Below are positions 1-6,240 of a stretch of DNA of 6,640 nucleotides, piece after piece; position 1 is the first letter of the stretch; each line of letters opens with the position of its first letter. Position numbers and translations under genes: made by a program. Location of the stretch: positions 1 to 6,640 of the forward strand of contig JAAXJP010000161.1 in the NCBI GenBank assembly GCA_012269805.1, written 5' to 3'. The DNA is from Rubrivirga sp. (lineage in GTDB: Bacteria; Bacteroidota; Rhodothermia; Rhodothermales; Rubricoccaceae). The notes under the pieces were generated by a model, which was not told the DNA's origin, searched no databases, and saw only the letters and a program-made list of their open reading frames with translations.

Positions 1-1760
1 TCGGGTCGGTCCTCGACGTCCGTCTCCGCGATGGCAACACCGAGGAGGTCGGTGGGCAGGGGCAGGTCGGGCTGTTGTCGTCGCGGCTCCTGTTCGAGGG
101 GCCGGTCACCGACGAGGCCTCGTTCCTGATCTCCGGCCGGCGGACCTACATCGACGTCGTGGCGAAGCCCTTCATCGACGCGGCGCAGGAGGGGAGCAGC
201 GAGCAGGTCGACCCGCGGGCCTACTTCTACGACCTCAACGCGAAGCTGAACTGGCGCCCCTCTAGGCGGGACCGGGTCTACCTCAGCCTCTACGGCGGCG
301 CCGACGTGTTCGGCTTCGACGCCGTCGACACGGTCCGCTCGTGCGCGCCGGAGGACGACTGCGAGACGGAGGAGGACGTCTACGGCGGCAGCCTCGACTG
401 GGGCAACCTGACGGGCGCGCTCCGCTACACCCGCGTGCTCTCGCCCCGCGCCTTCGCCGCGCTCACCCTGACGGCCAGCGACTACGCCTTCGAGGTCGGC
501 GCGATCGTCGAGGCGGGCGTGGGGACCGACGACGAGGTCGTCTCGCGCGTCCGCTACGAGTCCGGCATCCGGGACGTCGGCGTGCGGGGCGACGTGGACC
601 TCGCGCTGGGTGGCGGCCACACCGTCCGCCTCGGCGGCGGCGCGACGGTCCACCGGTTCACGCCGGGCGCGCTCTCGCTCTCGGGCGAGGTGGCCCGCGA
701 GGGGATCGCCATCGACACCCTCCTCGGGTCGAGCCGGACGCTCGGGACGGACTTCGTGGCCTACGCCGAGGACGAGTGGCGCGTGAGCGACAAGCTCCAG
801 CTCGGGCTCGGGCTCCACGGCGCGATCTACACGACGGGTGGCTACACGTACCCGTCGCTCGAGCCGCGGGCCTCGGCCGCCTACCAGCTCTTTCCCCGGC
901 TGGCCGTCCAGGCGAGCGCGGCGATCACGCAGCAGCCGCTCCACCTCCTCACGACGGGTGCCGGCCTTGGCCTCCCCGCCGACCTCTGGGTCCCGGCGGA
1001 TTCCATCGGCCCGCAGCGGGGCTCGCAGGTCGCCGTCGGGCTGGCCGGCTCGTCGCCCTCGGGCCGGACGACGTGGACGCTCGAGGGCTACTGGCGCGAC
1101 ATGCGGGGCCTCGTGGCCTACCGCGAGGGCGCCGCCTTCACGACGCCGTTCGACGACTGGCAGGAGCTCGTGGTCACGGGCGACGGGACGAGCCGCGGGC
1201 TCGAGCTGTTCGTCCAGCACCGGACCGAGCGGCTCACGACGTGGCTCGGCTACACGCTCGCCAAGACCGACCGCCAGTTCGACGCGCTCAACGACGGCGA
1301 GACCTTCCCCTTCCGCTACGACCGCCGGCACGACGTGTCGGCCGTCGCGCTGTACCAACTCTCGCGCGCGTTCGACGTCTCGGCCGCCTTCGTCTACGGC
1401 ACCGGCGACGCCGTCACGCTGCCGGTCGCGGCCTACGAAGGCACGCAGTTCGGCTTCAGCTCCGTCGACAACTGGATCGAGGGCCGCGGCACCCAGGAGA
1501 CGACGGTCTACGGCCCGCGCAACGGGTACCGGCTGCCGGCCTACGTCCGCCTCGACCTCGGCGCGACGTGGTACTTCCGGCGCGGCCCGCGCCCCCACGC
1601 GCTCTCGCTGAGCGTCTACAACGCGACGAACCAGAAGAACCCGTTCCTGACCACGCTCAACACCGAGTACGACGTCGAGACGCGCCAGCGCCGGCAGAAG
1701 CTGGTCGGCGTCGCGCTCTTCCCGGTCCTCCCGTCGCTCTCGTACCAGTTCTCGTTCTGA
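1..1760 (+). CDS. TonB-dependent outer-membrane receptor, C-terminal part (5' end outside window)
   Basis: The reading frame is open from base 3, so the ATG-like codons near the left edge are not the start. It gives 585 residues before a TGA stop. The first visible residues (GSVLDVRLRDGN, then QVGLLSSRLLFEGP) match the plug-to-barrel junction of Bacteroidota TonB-dependent receptors. Alternating beta-strand patterns follow. Family landmarks include AYFYDLNAKLNW, WLGYTLAKTDRQFDALNDGE and FRYDRRHDVS in the late barrel, then LSLSVYNATNQKNPF. The protein ends in Phe (SLSYQFSF), as expected for an outer-membrane barrel recognised by the BAM complex. Missing from the window are the signal peptide, TonB box, any carboxypeptidase-like N-domain and most of the plug. 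It should import a ligand across the outer membrane using TonB energy. The ligand cannot be read from sequence. Its stop overlaps the start of a DUF4249 lipoprotein, a common pairing for this receptor class. Confidence 0.93.
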   Translation, partial: GSVLDVRLRDGNTEEVGGQGQVGLLSSRLLFEGPVTDEASFLISGRRTYIDVVAKPFIDAAQEGSSEQVDPRAYFYDLNAKLNWRPSRRDRVYLSLYGGADVFGFDAVDTVRSCAPEDDCETEEDVYGGSLDWGNLTGALRYTRVLSPRAFAALTLTASDYAFEVGAIVEAGVGTDDEVVSRVRYESGIRDVGVRGDVDLALGGGHTVRLGGGATVHRFTPGALSLSGEVAREGIAIDTLLGSSRTLGTDFVAYAEDEWRVSDKLQLGLGLHGAIYTTGGYTYPSLEPRASAAYQLFPRLAVQASAAITQQPLHLLTTGAGLGLPADLWVPADSIGPQRGSQVAVGLAGSSPSGRTTWTLEGYWRDMRGLVAYREGAAFTTPFDDWQELVVTGDGTSRGLELFVQHRTERLTTWLGYTLAKTDRQFDALNDGETFPFRYDRRHDVSAVALYQLSRAFDVSAAFVYGTGDAVTLPVAAYEGTQFGFSSVDNWIEGRGTQETTVYGPRNGYRLPAYVRLDLGATWYFRRGPRPHALSLSVYNATNQKNPFLTTLNTEYDVETRQRRQKLVGVALFPVLPSLSYQFSF

Positions 1761-2830
1761 TGACGCGCGCCACGCCCTCCGATCGTCCCCGCTCCCCCCG
1801 CCTCGACATCGAGGCGGGCGGGGTGGCCCTGCTCCTCGCCCTGCTCGCCGTCGCCGGCTGCGACTTCACGCCGACGCTCGACGTCGAGACGCCGCCGTAC
1901 GAGGCCGGCCTCGTCCTCCGCTCGGTCCTCGTCGCCGACTCGGTCGCGACCGTCCGCCTCGGCGAGAGCTGGGACCCGTACGAGGGCCGCGACCTCCGGA
2001 ACTACCAGTACGGAACCAGCCAAGAGGCCACGAGGGACGCCGTCGTGTCGCTCTACCGCGACGGCCAGTTTATCGAGACGCTCGCGCTCCGGCCCGACTC
2101 GTGCGAGGCGTACGGCGTCCCGCCCGACCCGGAGACCGGCCAGGCCCCGTTCTTCCCGTGCGGGCCGTACGCCGGGACCGTCCCCATCGAGGCCGGCGCG
2201 ACGTACACGATCCGCGCCGAGGCCCCCGACCTGCCGCCCGCCGAGGCGACGGTGACCGTGCCGCGACGGCCGACGCTCGCCGTGGTCGAGGAGCCGACGG
2301 CGCCCGGCCGGGACCGCCGGCTCCGCGTGACGATCGGCGACCCGGGCGGGCGGGGGGACCTCTACGGCCTCTCCCTTCTCCGGGCGACCGTGTCCGTGCG
2401 GAGCACGACCTGCGTGAACGGCGTCTGCACGGACTCGTCGTACGTCGCGCGCCGGGACGCTCGGGCGCTCACGTCGTTCGACACGGCGGACCCGGTGATC
2501 CTCGCCGCCGCGCGCGAGGTCGCTGGCAGTGGGGTCTCGACCGCCACGTTCCCCGACGAGACCTTCGACGGTCGGGACAAGACGTTCGTCATCACGCCGA
2601 GCAGCAGCTACGTCCGGGAGGACACCGACGGGGAGCTGGTCGTCCAGCTCGCGGCCCTCTCCGGCGACGTCTACGACACGTACCAGATCGTCTCCTTCGG
2701 CGGTGGCGGCGACAACCCGTTCGCCGAGCCGATCAACTTGCCGTCGAACGTCGAGGGCGGCTACGGGCTCGTCGGGGCGCTCGCGCTGGCGGAGGTCACG
2801 ATTCCGCCCCGGTCGCCGAGCGGAGAGTAA
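1760..2830 (+). CDS. DUF4249-family outer-membrane-associated lipoprotein
   Basis: The protein has 356 residues. The ATG shares its A with the receptor's TGA stop (TGATG), so translation is probably coupled. A hydrophobic run (residues 22-32, VALLLALLAVA) leads into a lipobox with Cys34 (VAGC), giving a type II signal peptide. Its N-region is unusually long and a GTG at 1823 is a weaker alternative start. The mature part looks like DUF4249: TPPYEAGLVLRSVLVADS near residues 45-61, RDAVVSLYRDGQ at 92-103, an Ig-like stretch YTIRAEAP, and the C-terminal signature NPFAEPINLPSNVEGGYG at 319-336. Two close cysteine pairs (115/134 and 218/223) could form disulphides. DUF4249 proteins are usually encoded beside TonB-dependent receptors and are thought to act with them at the cell surface. 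Their biochemical role is not established. The first codons contain a strong hairpin (1797-1818). Confidence 0.9.
   Translation: MTRATPSDRPRSPRLDIEAGGVALLLALLAVAGCDFTPTLDVETPPYEAGLVLRSVLVADSVATVRLGESWDPYEGRDLRNYQYGTSQEATRDAVVSLYRDGQFIETLALRPDSCEAYGVPPDPETGQAPFFPCGPYAGTVPIEAGATYTIRAEAPDLPPAEATVTVPRRPTLAVVEEPTAPGRDRRLRVTIGDPGGRGDLYGLSLLRATVSVRSTTCVNGVCTDSSYVARRDARALTSFDTADPVILAAAREVAGSGVSTATFPDETFDGRDKTFVITPSSSYVREDTDGELVVQLAALSGDVYDTYQIVSFGGGGDNPFAEPINLPSNVEGGYGLVGALALAEVTIPPRSPSGE
1797..1818 (+). repeat. Perfect 9-bp inverted repeat inside the DUF4249 signal-peptide codons
   Basis: The arms CCCGCCTCG (1797-1805) and CGAGGCGGG (1810-1818) enclose the tetraloop ACAT. They encode residues 13-20 of the lipoprotein precursor, 37 bp after the receptor stop. 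The arms are identical to those of the hairpin at 3433-3454. Because this copy lies between two coupled genes, it could act as a partial terminator or an RNA-processing or stability element that lowers lipoprotein output relative to the receptor. That role is inference; the symmetry is directly visible. Confidence 0.6.
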
Positions 2831-2908
2831 GGGCCAACGCGTGACCCCGGGCACGAAACCGGCGGCCCGTGCGTAGATGCCGCTCCTCTCTCCCCGGACG
2901 CCCCCGCC
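2831..2908 (+). promoter_or_regulatory. 78-bp spacer that may carry a weak promoter for the small lipoprotein gene
   Basis: This gap separates the DUF4249 gene from the next lipoprotein. It holds a short inverted repeat (GCACG at 2851-2855, CGTGC at 2868-2872) with a 12-base loop and no T-run, which is a poor terminator. About 30 bp before the ATG is TAGATGC (2874-2880), only loosely like the Bacteroidota -7 element TAnnTTTG. There is no convincing -33 TTG and no Shine-Dalgarno sequence. The third gene may therefore have its own promoter or be read through from upstream; the sequence does not decide. Confidence 0.25.
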
Positions 2909-3427
2909 ATGCCGACTTGCCCGCGCTGCGCCCTCCTCGCCGTCGCTCTCGCCGTCGCCGTCTTCACCGGCTGTGACTCGAACAACCCCGGCCGTGACCT
3001 CGACCTCGTCGACGGGATCTACACGCTCGAAGAGCTGACCTTCGACCCGACGACGCAGAGCCTCCCGACCGCCAACCTCGGCGAGCTCATCGACGACGCG
3101 GGCACGACGCTCGAGATCTTCGGCGGCGACGGTGAGGCCCAGATGGTGGTCCGGTACGAGAATGGCCGGCCGTCGAGCCGGATCGAGCTCGAGGTCGGCG
3201 CCACGCGCGGGCGGGCCTCGTTCGAGGCCGTCACCCAGGACGACGTCGACGACCTCGCCGACATCTTCCTCCCGGACCAGTTCGTCCTCAACTACGACGA
3301 GGAGGCCAACGTGCTAGAGTCCACCTTCACGCAGACGGGCGTGAACCTGGAGGCCTTCGACCCGGACGTCTACCGCGACCAGCGCAACAACCGCGGGACG
3401 CTCACGATCCGGTTCCGCCGGCTCTAG
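2909..3427 (+). CDS. Small putative lipoprotein of unknown function
   Basis: The protein has 172 residues. The ATG follows a C-rich leader without a Shine-Dalgarno sequence. Residues 8-19 form a hydrophobic segment and the lipobox FTGC puts the lipid-bearing cysteine at position 22, so the mature protein should be membrane-anchored. Two extra cysteines (4 and 7) lie in the signal peptide. The mature part of about 150 residues is acidic and rich in Thr, Asp and Glu. It has alternating strand-like stretches (GIYTLEELTF, TTLEIFGG, AQMVVRYENG, SRIELEVGA, FVLNYDEEANVLESTF) and ends in a strand (GTLTIRFRRL). This suggests a small beta-barrel or beta-sandwich, perhaps lipocalin-like, but I recognise no family. 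It lies downstream of the receptor and DUF4249 pair on the same strand and could be part of that system. It ends just before a convergent hairpin. Confidence 0.82.
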   Translation: MPTCPRCALLAVALAVAVFTGCDSNNPGRDLDLVDGIYTLEELTFDPTTQSLPTANLGELIDDAGTTLEIFGGDGEAQMVVRYENGRPSSRIELEVGATRGRASFEAVTQDDVDDLADIFLPDQFVLNYDEEANVLESTFTQTGVNLEAFDPDVYRDQRNNRGTLTIRFRRL

Positions 3428-3432
3428 CCGGC

Positions 3433-3454
3433 CCCGCCTCGGCGTCGAGGCGGG
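3433..3454. terminator. Hairpin between convergent genes, likely bidirectional terminator
   Basis: The arms CCCGCCTCG (3433-3441) and CGAGGCGGG (3446-3454) form a perfect 9-bp, very GC-rich stem with a GCGT loop. They almost fill the 32-bp gap between the TAG of the small lipoprotein (3425-3427) and the TAG of the histidine kinase (3460-3462 on the minus strand). There is no T-run on either side, so it is not a classical intrinsic terminator. Its position between convergent stop codons still makes transcription stopping or mRNA 3'-end protection the simplest role. Confidence 0.7.
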
Positions 3455-3459
3455 AGGGG

Positions 3460-4533
3460 CTACGCCGCCGGTGGGTGGGGGAGCGCCACGGTAAAGGTGG
3501 CGCCCTCGCCGGGAGCGCTCTCGACCGTGAGGTCGCCGCCCATGGCCCGCGCGAGCTCGCGGCTGATCGCGAGGCCGAGCCCGACGCTCCCGTCGGCCGG
3601 CGCCGCGTCGTCCTGGACGAACGGGGCGAACACGGCCGCCTGCCGGTCCGGGGCGATTCCGGGCCCCGTGTCCTCGACGTGGACCGCGACGTGGTCGGGG
3701 CTGGCGCTCCAGGTCACCGTCACGCGGCCACCCGCGCCCGTGAACTTGATGGCGTTGCCGAGGAGGTTGACGAGGATCTGCAGGAGCCGGTCGCGGTCCG
3801 CCCAGGCCGTCAGCGCCGGCGCGTCGGGGCGCTCGAGGCGGACGCCGGCGCCGTCGGCCTGGCCTGCCACCAGCGCCAGGGCCGCGTCGGCCGCCTCCGC
3901 CACGTCGACCCGGACGGGGCACACGTCGACGCGGCCGGTCTCGAGGCGGGAGAACTCGAGGACGTCCGACACCAGCCGGAGCACGTAGCGCCCGGCCGAC
4001 GCGATCTGCCCGAGCTCGCGCGTCTGGGCCTCGGTCACGGGACCGAAGGCGCCCCGCGCGAGGAGGTCGGCGGAGAAGGCGATGGCCGAGAGCGGCGACC
4101 GGATGTCGTGCGACAGCATCGAGAGGAAGCGGGCCCTCGACTGGCTGGCCGTCTCGGCCGCTCGCCGGGCCTCTAGGATCTCGTCCTCGAACCGACTCCG
4201 ACGCTCGATGGGCACCACCGCGATCTCGGTGATCGGACCGTCGTCGTGTTCTCGTCGCACGGCGTTGAGCAAGACGGGGAGGTCCTCCTCCCCGGCCGTC
4301 CGCAGCGAGAGGTAGATCTCGTGGACCTCACCGCGCAGGCGGAGTAGCGGGAAGACGTGGGTCTGGTAGTAGATCCGCGCGCCGCGCGCCAGCACCGTGC
4401 GGACCTCCTTGCCGCGAAGGGCCTCCAACGAGTACCCCAGCGCGTCGGCCAGCGTCCGGTTGGCGTCCAGGATGAGGCTGGCGTCGTCGGCCAGGAGGAT
4501 GCCGCAGGGCGCCGTATCGATTAGGCCGTCCAC
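3460..4533 (-). CDS. PAS-domain sensor histidine kinase, probable partner of the RsbQ-like hydrolase
   Basis: The protein has 357 residues from a GTG at 4533. I chose this start because the PAS fold begins at once (LIDTAPCGILLADD, residues 4-17), and the frame further upstream translates into proline- and arginine-rich sequence typical of a non-coding shadow. It overlaps the hydrolase gene by 13 bp. The PAS domain covers about residues 4-110. Its central part (RIYYQTHVFPLLRLRGEVHE, then IYLSL and LPVLLNA) resembles the PAS of RsbP-type proteins. A helical linker (111-135) leads to a HisKA domain with SHDIRSP, phospho-acceptor His142. The ATPase domain is complete: N-box with Asn260 (NLLGNAIKF), DTGPGI at 288-293, FAPFVQ at 302-307, GLGL at 318-321. 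There is no membrane segment, so it is a cytoplasmic sensor. Ser146 stands where many HisKA kinases with phosphatase activity have Thr or Asn. The natural phosphate acceptor is the receiver encoded two genes upstream. Confidence 0.92.
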   Translation of the reverse strand: MDGLIDTAPCGILLADDASLILDANRTLADALGYSLEALRGKEVRTVLARGARIYYQTHVFPLLRLRGEVHEIYLSLRTAGEEDLPVLLNAVRREHDDGPITEIAVVPIERRSRFEDEILEARRAAETASQSRARFLSMLSHDIRSPLSAIAFSADLLARGAFGPVTEAQTRELGQIASAGRYVLRLVSDVLEFSRLETGRVDVCPVRVDVAEAADAALALVAGQADGAGVRLERPDAPALTAWADRDRLLQILVNLLGNAIKFTGAGGRVTVTWSASPDHVAVHVEDTGPGIAPDRQAAVFAPFVQDDAAPADGSVGLGLAISRELARAMGGDLTVESAPGEGATFTVALPHPPAA

Positions 4534-5342
4534 GGGGCCCCCGGGTCGGCCGCGAGGTAGTCCCGGATGACCTCCGTCGTCTCCGTCGGGTGGCTCAGGT
4601 GCGGGCAGTGCCCGTTCGCGCGGAGCTTGCGGAACGTGCTGTGGGGGAGGCGGTCCCGGAGGTACTCCCCGACCGCGTCCGGAGCGATCGCGTCGTCGGT
4701 GCACTGGAGGATGAGCGACGGGACCTCGACCTCGCCGAGGTCGTCCCGATTGTCCGACAGGAACGTGACGGCCGCGAAGTCACGCGCGATGTCGCGGTCG
4801 GTGGCGCAGAACAGCTCCTCGAGCTCGGCGGCGAGCGCCGGCCGGTCGGGGTTCTTCATGATCACCGGGGCCATGGCCTGCGCCCACCCGCCGTAGTTCT
4901 TCTCCATCATGGCGAGGAGGCCCTCGATGTCTTCGCGCTCGAACCCGCCCACGTAGGGCGGGTCGTTGATGTAGCACGGCGACGGGCCCACCAGGACGAG
5001 GGAACGGAACCGGCCCGGGTCGCGGAGCGAGGCGAGGATGCCGATCATGGCGCTCACCGAGTGGCCCACGAACACGACGTCCTCGAGGCCGAGCTCCCGG
5101 CAGATGGCGAGCACGTCGTCGGCGTAGCCCGAGAGCGAGGCGTACCGCTCGGGGTCGTAGGCCGACGTGTCGGAGCCGCCGGCCCCGATAAAGTCGAACA
5201 GGACGACGCGGTAGTCGGCCTCGAAGGCCGGGGCCACCTCGCGCCACATCGTCTGGTCGCACCCGAAGCCGTGCGCGAACACCATCGGACGCTGGCCGCG
5301 CCCAGTTTCCGTTACGTTGAACCGGGCGCGGGCGTCGTTCAT
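4521..5342 (-). CDS. RsbQ-like alpha/beta hydrolase (bipartite sensing module partner)
   Basis: The protein has 273 residues. Its ATG overlaps the TGA of the receiver gene (ATGA). It resembles Bacillus subtilis RsbQ along its whole length, as judged from memory of that sequence: FAHGFGCDQTMW (22-33), APAFEADYRVVLFDFIGAG (37-55), FVGHSVSAMIGILAS (91-105), VGPSPCYINDPPYVGGFE (118-135), MMEKNYGGWA (145-154), PSLILQCTDDAIAP (208-221) and NGHCPHLSHP (243-252). The expected catalytic triad is intact: Ser95 in GHSVS, Asp217 and His245. There is no signal peptide, so it is cytosolic. In Bacillus, RsbQ is needed for RsbP to respond to energy stress and is thought to make or deliver a small hydrophobic ligand to the RsbP PAS domain. 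The fold is shared with plant KAI2 and D14 receptors. The overlap with a PAS kinase gene suggests the same partnership here. The true substrate is unknown. Confidence 0.93.
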   Translation of the reverse strand: MNDARARFNVTETGRGQRPMVFAHGFGCDQTMWREVAPAFEADYRVVLFDFIGAGGSDTSAYDPERYASLSGYADDVLAICRELGLEDVVFVGHSVSAMIGILASLRDPGRFRSLVLVGPSPCYINDPPYVGGFEREDIEGLLAMMEKNYGGWAQAMAPVIMKNPDRPALAAELEELFCATDRDIARDFAAVTFLSDNRDDLGEVEVPSLILQCTDDAIAPDAVGEYLRDRLPHSTFRKLRANGHCPHLSHPTETTEVIRDYLAADPGAPWTA

Positions 5343-5719
5343 GCGGGGGCGCAGCAGGTGTGGATGGTGTGGACGAGGGCCGGCAGGTCGCCCTTTACGA
5401 CGTAGGCGACGGCGCCGGCGTCGAGGGCCTCCGCGCGGACCTCGTCGCCCGGCTTGGCCGAGACGACCACGCAGGCGACGTCCGGCCGCCGGGTGGCCAG
5501 CGCGCGGACGACGTCGGCCCCGCTCATCCCCGGCAGCCGCATGTCGGTGAGGAGCACGTCGACGTGGTCGGGCAGCGTCTCGATCGCCTCCTCCCCCGAC
5601 GTCGCCGTCCCGCAGACCTCGATCCCGTCTTCGAGCGAGAGGACGTGGGCGAGGGTGTCGAGCAACCAACGGTGGTCGTCGACGAGGAACACCCGTCGGG
5701 GGGAGTCATGAGGGGGCAT
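5339..5719 (-). CDS. Stand-alone receiver-domain response regulator
   Basis: The protein has 126 residues and consists of one REC domain. The acidic pocket is Asp14 and Asp15 (FLVDDH). The phospho-acceptor is Asp59 (LLTDMRLPGMSG), with the switch Ser87 (VVVSAKPGD) and conserved Lys109 (YVVKGD). The N-terminal half resembles NarL-type receivers, but the chain stops after the last helix (TCCAPA), with no helix-turn-helix, HPt or enzymatic output. It is the first gene of a three-gene unit; the hydrolase start overlaps its stop. The kinase encoded at the end of the unit is the natural phosphodonor. A stand-alone receiver may act by binding a protein partner, as CheY or Spo0F do, or as a phosphate sink. 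There is no sign of a frameshift that removed a C-terminal domain, since the hydrolase start fits exactly at the stop. Confidence 0.92.
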   Translation of the reverse strand: MPPHDSPRRVFLVDDHRWLLDTLAHVLSLEDGIEVCGTATSGEEAIETLPDHVDVLLTDMRLPGMSGADVVRALATRRPDVACVVVSAKPGDEVRAEALDAGAVAYVVKGDLPALVHTIHTCCAPA

Positions 5720-5789
5720 AGAGGAGAAGATAGGACGGGCTGGCCGACCTCGATGCCGAGGCAGAGGGGGCCCCTGGAAGAGGGCGCGA
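5720..5789 (-). promoter_or_regulatory. 70-bp gap before the receiver-hydrolase-kinase unit
   Basis: Read on the minus strand, this gap holds a G/C palindrome (GGGGCCCC, 5767-5774), then the hairpin at 5748-5761, then a pyrimidine-rich leader. TATCTTCT (5725-5732) begins 12 bp before the receiver ATG and is the only A/T-containing patch that could be a -7 element. It matches TAnnTTTG only partly, and no TTG is seen at the right distance upstream. If it works as a promoter, the transcript would have almost no leader. There is no Shine-Dalgarno sequence. This is a plausible but weak promoter call. Confidence 0.25.
5748..5761 (-). repeat. Third copy of the CCTCG-loop-CGAGG hairpin
   Basis: On the minus strand the arms CCTCG and CGAGG enclose GCAT. 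One more flanking base on the 5' side (GCCTCG) matches the longer copies, but the pairing breaks after 5 bp. It lies downstream of the unrecognised gene ending at 5790 and upstream of the receiver gene, so it may end or trim the upstream transcript. The short stem makes this less certain than the two 9-bp copies. Confidence 0.4.
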
Positions 5790-6239
5790 CTAGGCCGCGG
5801 GGCCGCCGACCGGGCCGCCCATCCGGTCTTCGTGGCCCTGGGCGAGGTGGACGAGCCCGACGGGCTTCATCAGCCCGCGTTGCATCCCGATGGCCTCGTT
5901 GCCGCCCCACGGCCGGCCGCGCGCGAAGTCGGCGTCGCCGGCCTGCATCAGCTCGACGGCCCGGTGCCGGAGCCGGTCGCTCTGCGGCCGCTGGAACGTG
6001 TCGTCGAGGACGAGCCCGAGGATCGCCAGCGCCATCCCGTCGAACGGGACGTCGTGGGCCTGGCACAGCCCGTCGACGGCGCCGACGAAGTACCCCAGCC
6101 CGAACGGCGTGGTCCAGGCGTGGTCGGGCGCGAGCGGGGCGCCCTCGGCGTCGGCCCGCCGGCGCTGGTCGCGGACGAGCCGGAGCGCGTCGTCGAGCAC
6201 GCGCTTCTGGGACTTGGAGAGAGGGGAGGAGTCGGGCAC
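5790..6239 (-). CDS. Hypothetical protein of about 149 residues
   Basis: I recognise no family. The frame is open far upstream, but that part is the shadow of the nucleotidase gene, so the start must lie after 6292. GTG at 6239 is the best candidate and puts a helix-like segment (KSQKRVLDDALRLVRDQRRR) at the N-terminus; GTG at 6200 is the next in frame. The middle is hydrophobic and glycine-containing (TTPFGLGYFVGAVDGLCQAH, then MALAILGLVLDDTF). It is followed by a charged helix (SDRLRHRAVELMQAGDADFARG) and a Gly/Pro-rich tail (MGGPVGGPAA). It lacks a clear signal peptide. The hydrophobic stretches contain acidic residues and are short, so a soluble helical protein seems likelier than a membrane one. 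Composition and third-position GC agree with the neighbours. It sits 53 bp after the nucleotidase gene and 70 bp before the receiver gene, all on the same strand. A link to either is not shown. Confidence 0.7.
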   Translation of the reverse strand: MPDSSPLSKSQKRVLDDALRLVRDQRRRADAEGAPLAPDHAWTTPFGLGYFVGAVDGLCQAHDVPFDGMALAILGLVLDDTFQRPQSDRLRHRAVELMQAGDADFARGRPWGGNEAIGMQRGLMKPVGLVHLAQGHEDRMGGPVGGPAA

Positions 6240-6240
6240 T

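Noticed and set aside
341..1759. Long open frame on the plus strand running into the DUF4249 gene
   Set aside because: It is the shadow of the receptor gene: proline/arginine-rich, low-complexity translation. The real protein begins at 1760 with a signal peptide.
1616..2854. 412-codon open frame on the minus strand
   Set aside because: It lies antisense to the receptor end and the DUF4249 gene, has an Arg/Val/Gly-rich non-globular translation, and shows no motifs. Such frames are expected at this GC content.
3475..4176. Plus-strand open frames antisense to the kinase
   Set aside because: The kinase on the other strand has every conserved box; the antisense translation is low-complexity.
3460..4533. 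Possible RsbP-type PP2C phosphatase next to RsbQ
   Set aside because: The output domain has the HisKA and HATPase boxes of a histidine kinase; no PP2C motifs are present.
4534..4704. Upstream extension of the kinase to an ATG at 4704
   Set aside because: The added 57 residues are Arg/Pro-rich shadow of the hydrolase frame and precede an already complete PAS fold; the GTG at 4533 fits better.
4590..5405. 271-codon plus-strand open frame
   Set aside because: It is antisense to the RsbQ-like hydrolase and crosses its start and the receiver's end. Its composition is typical of a GC shadow.
5343..5669. Upstream extension of the hydrolase to an ATG at 5669
   Set aside because: The extension is the shadow of the receiver gene. 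RsbQ-type proteins have about 270 residues, and the start at 5342 gives 273 with the ATGA junction.
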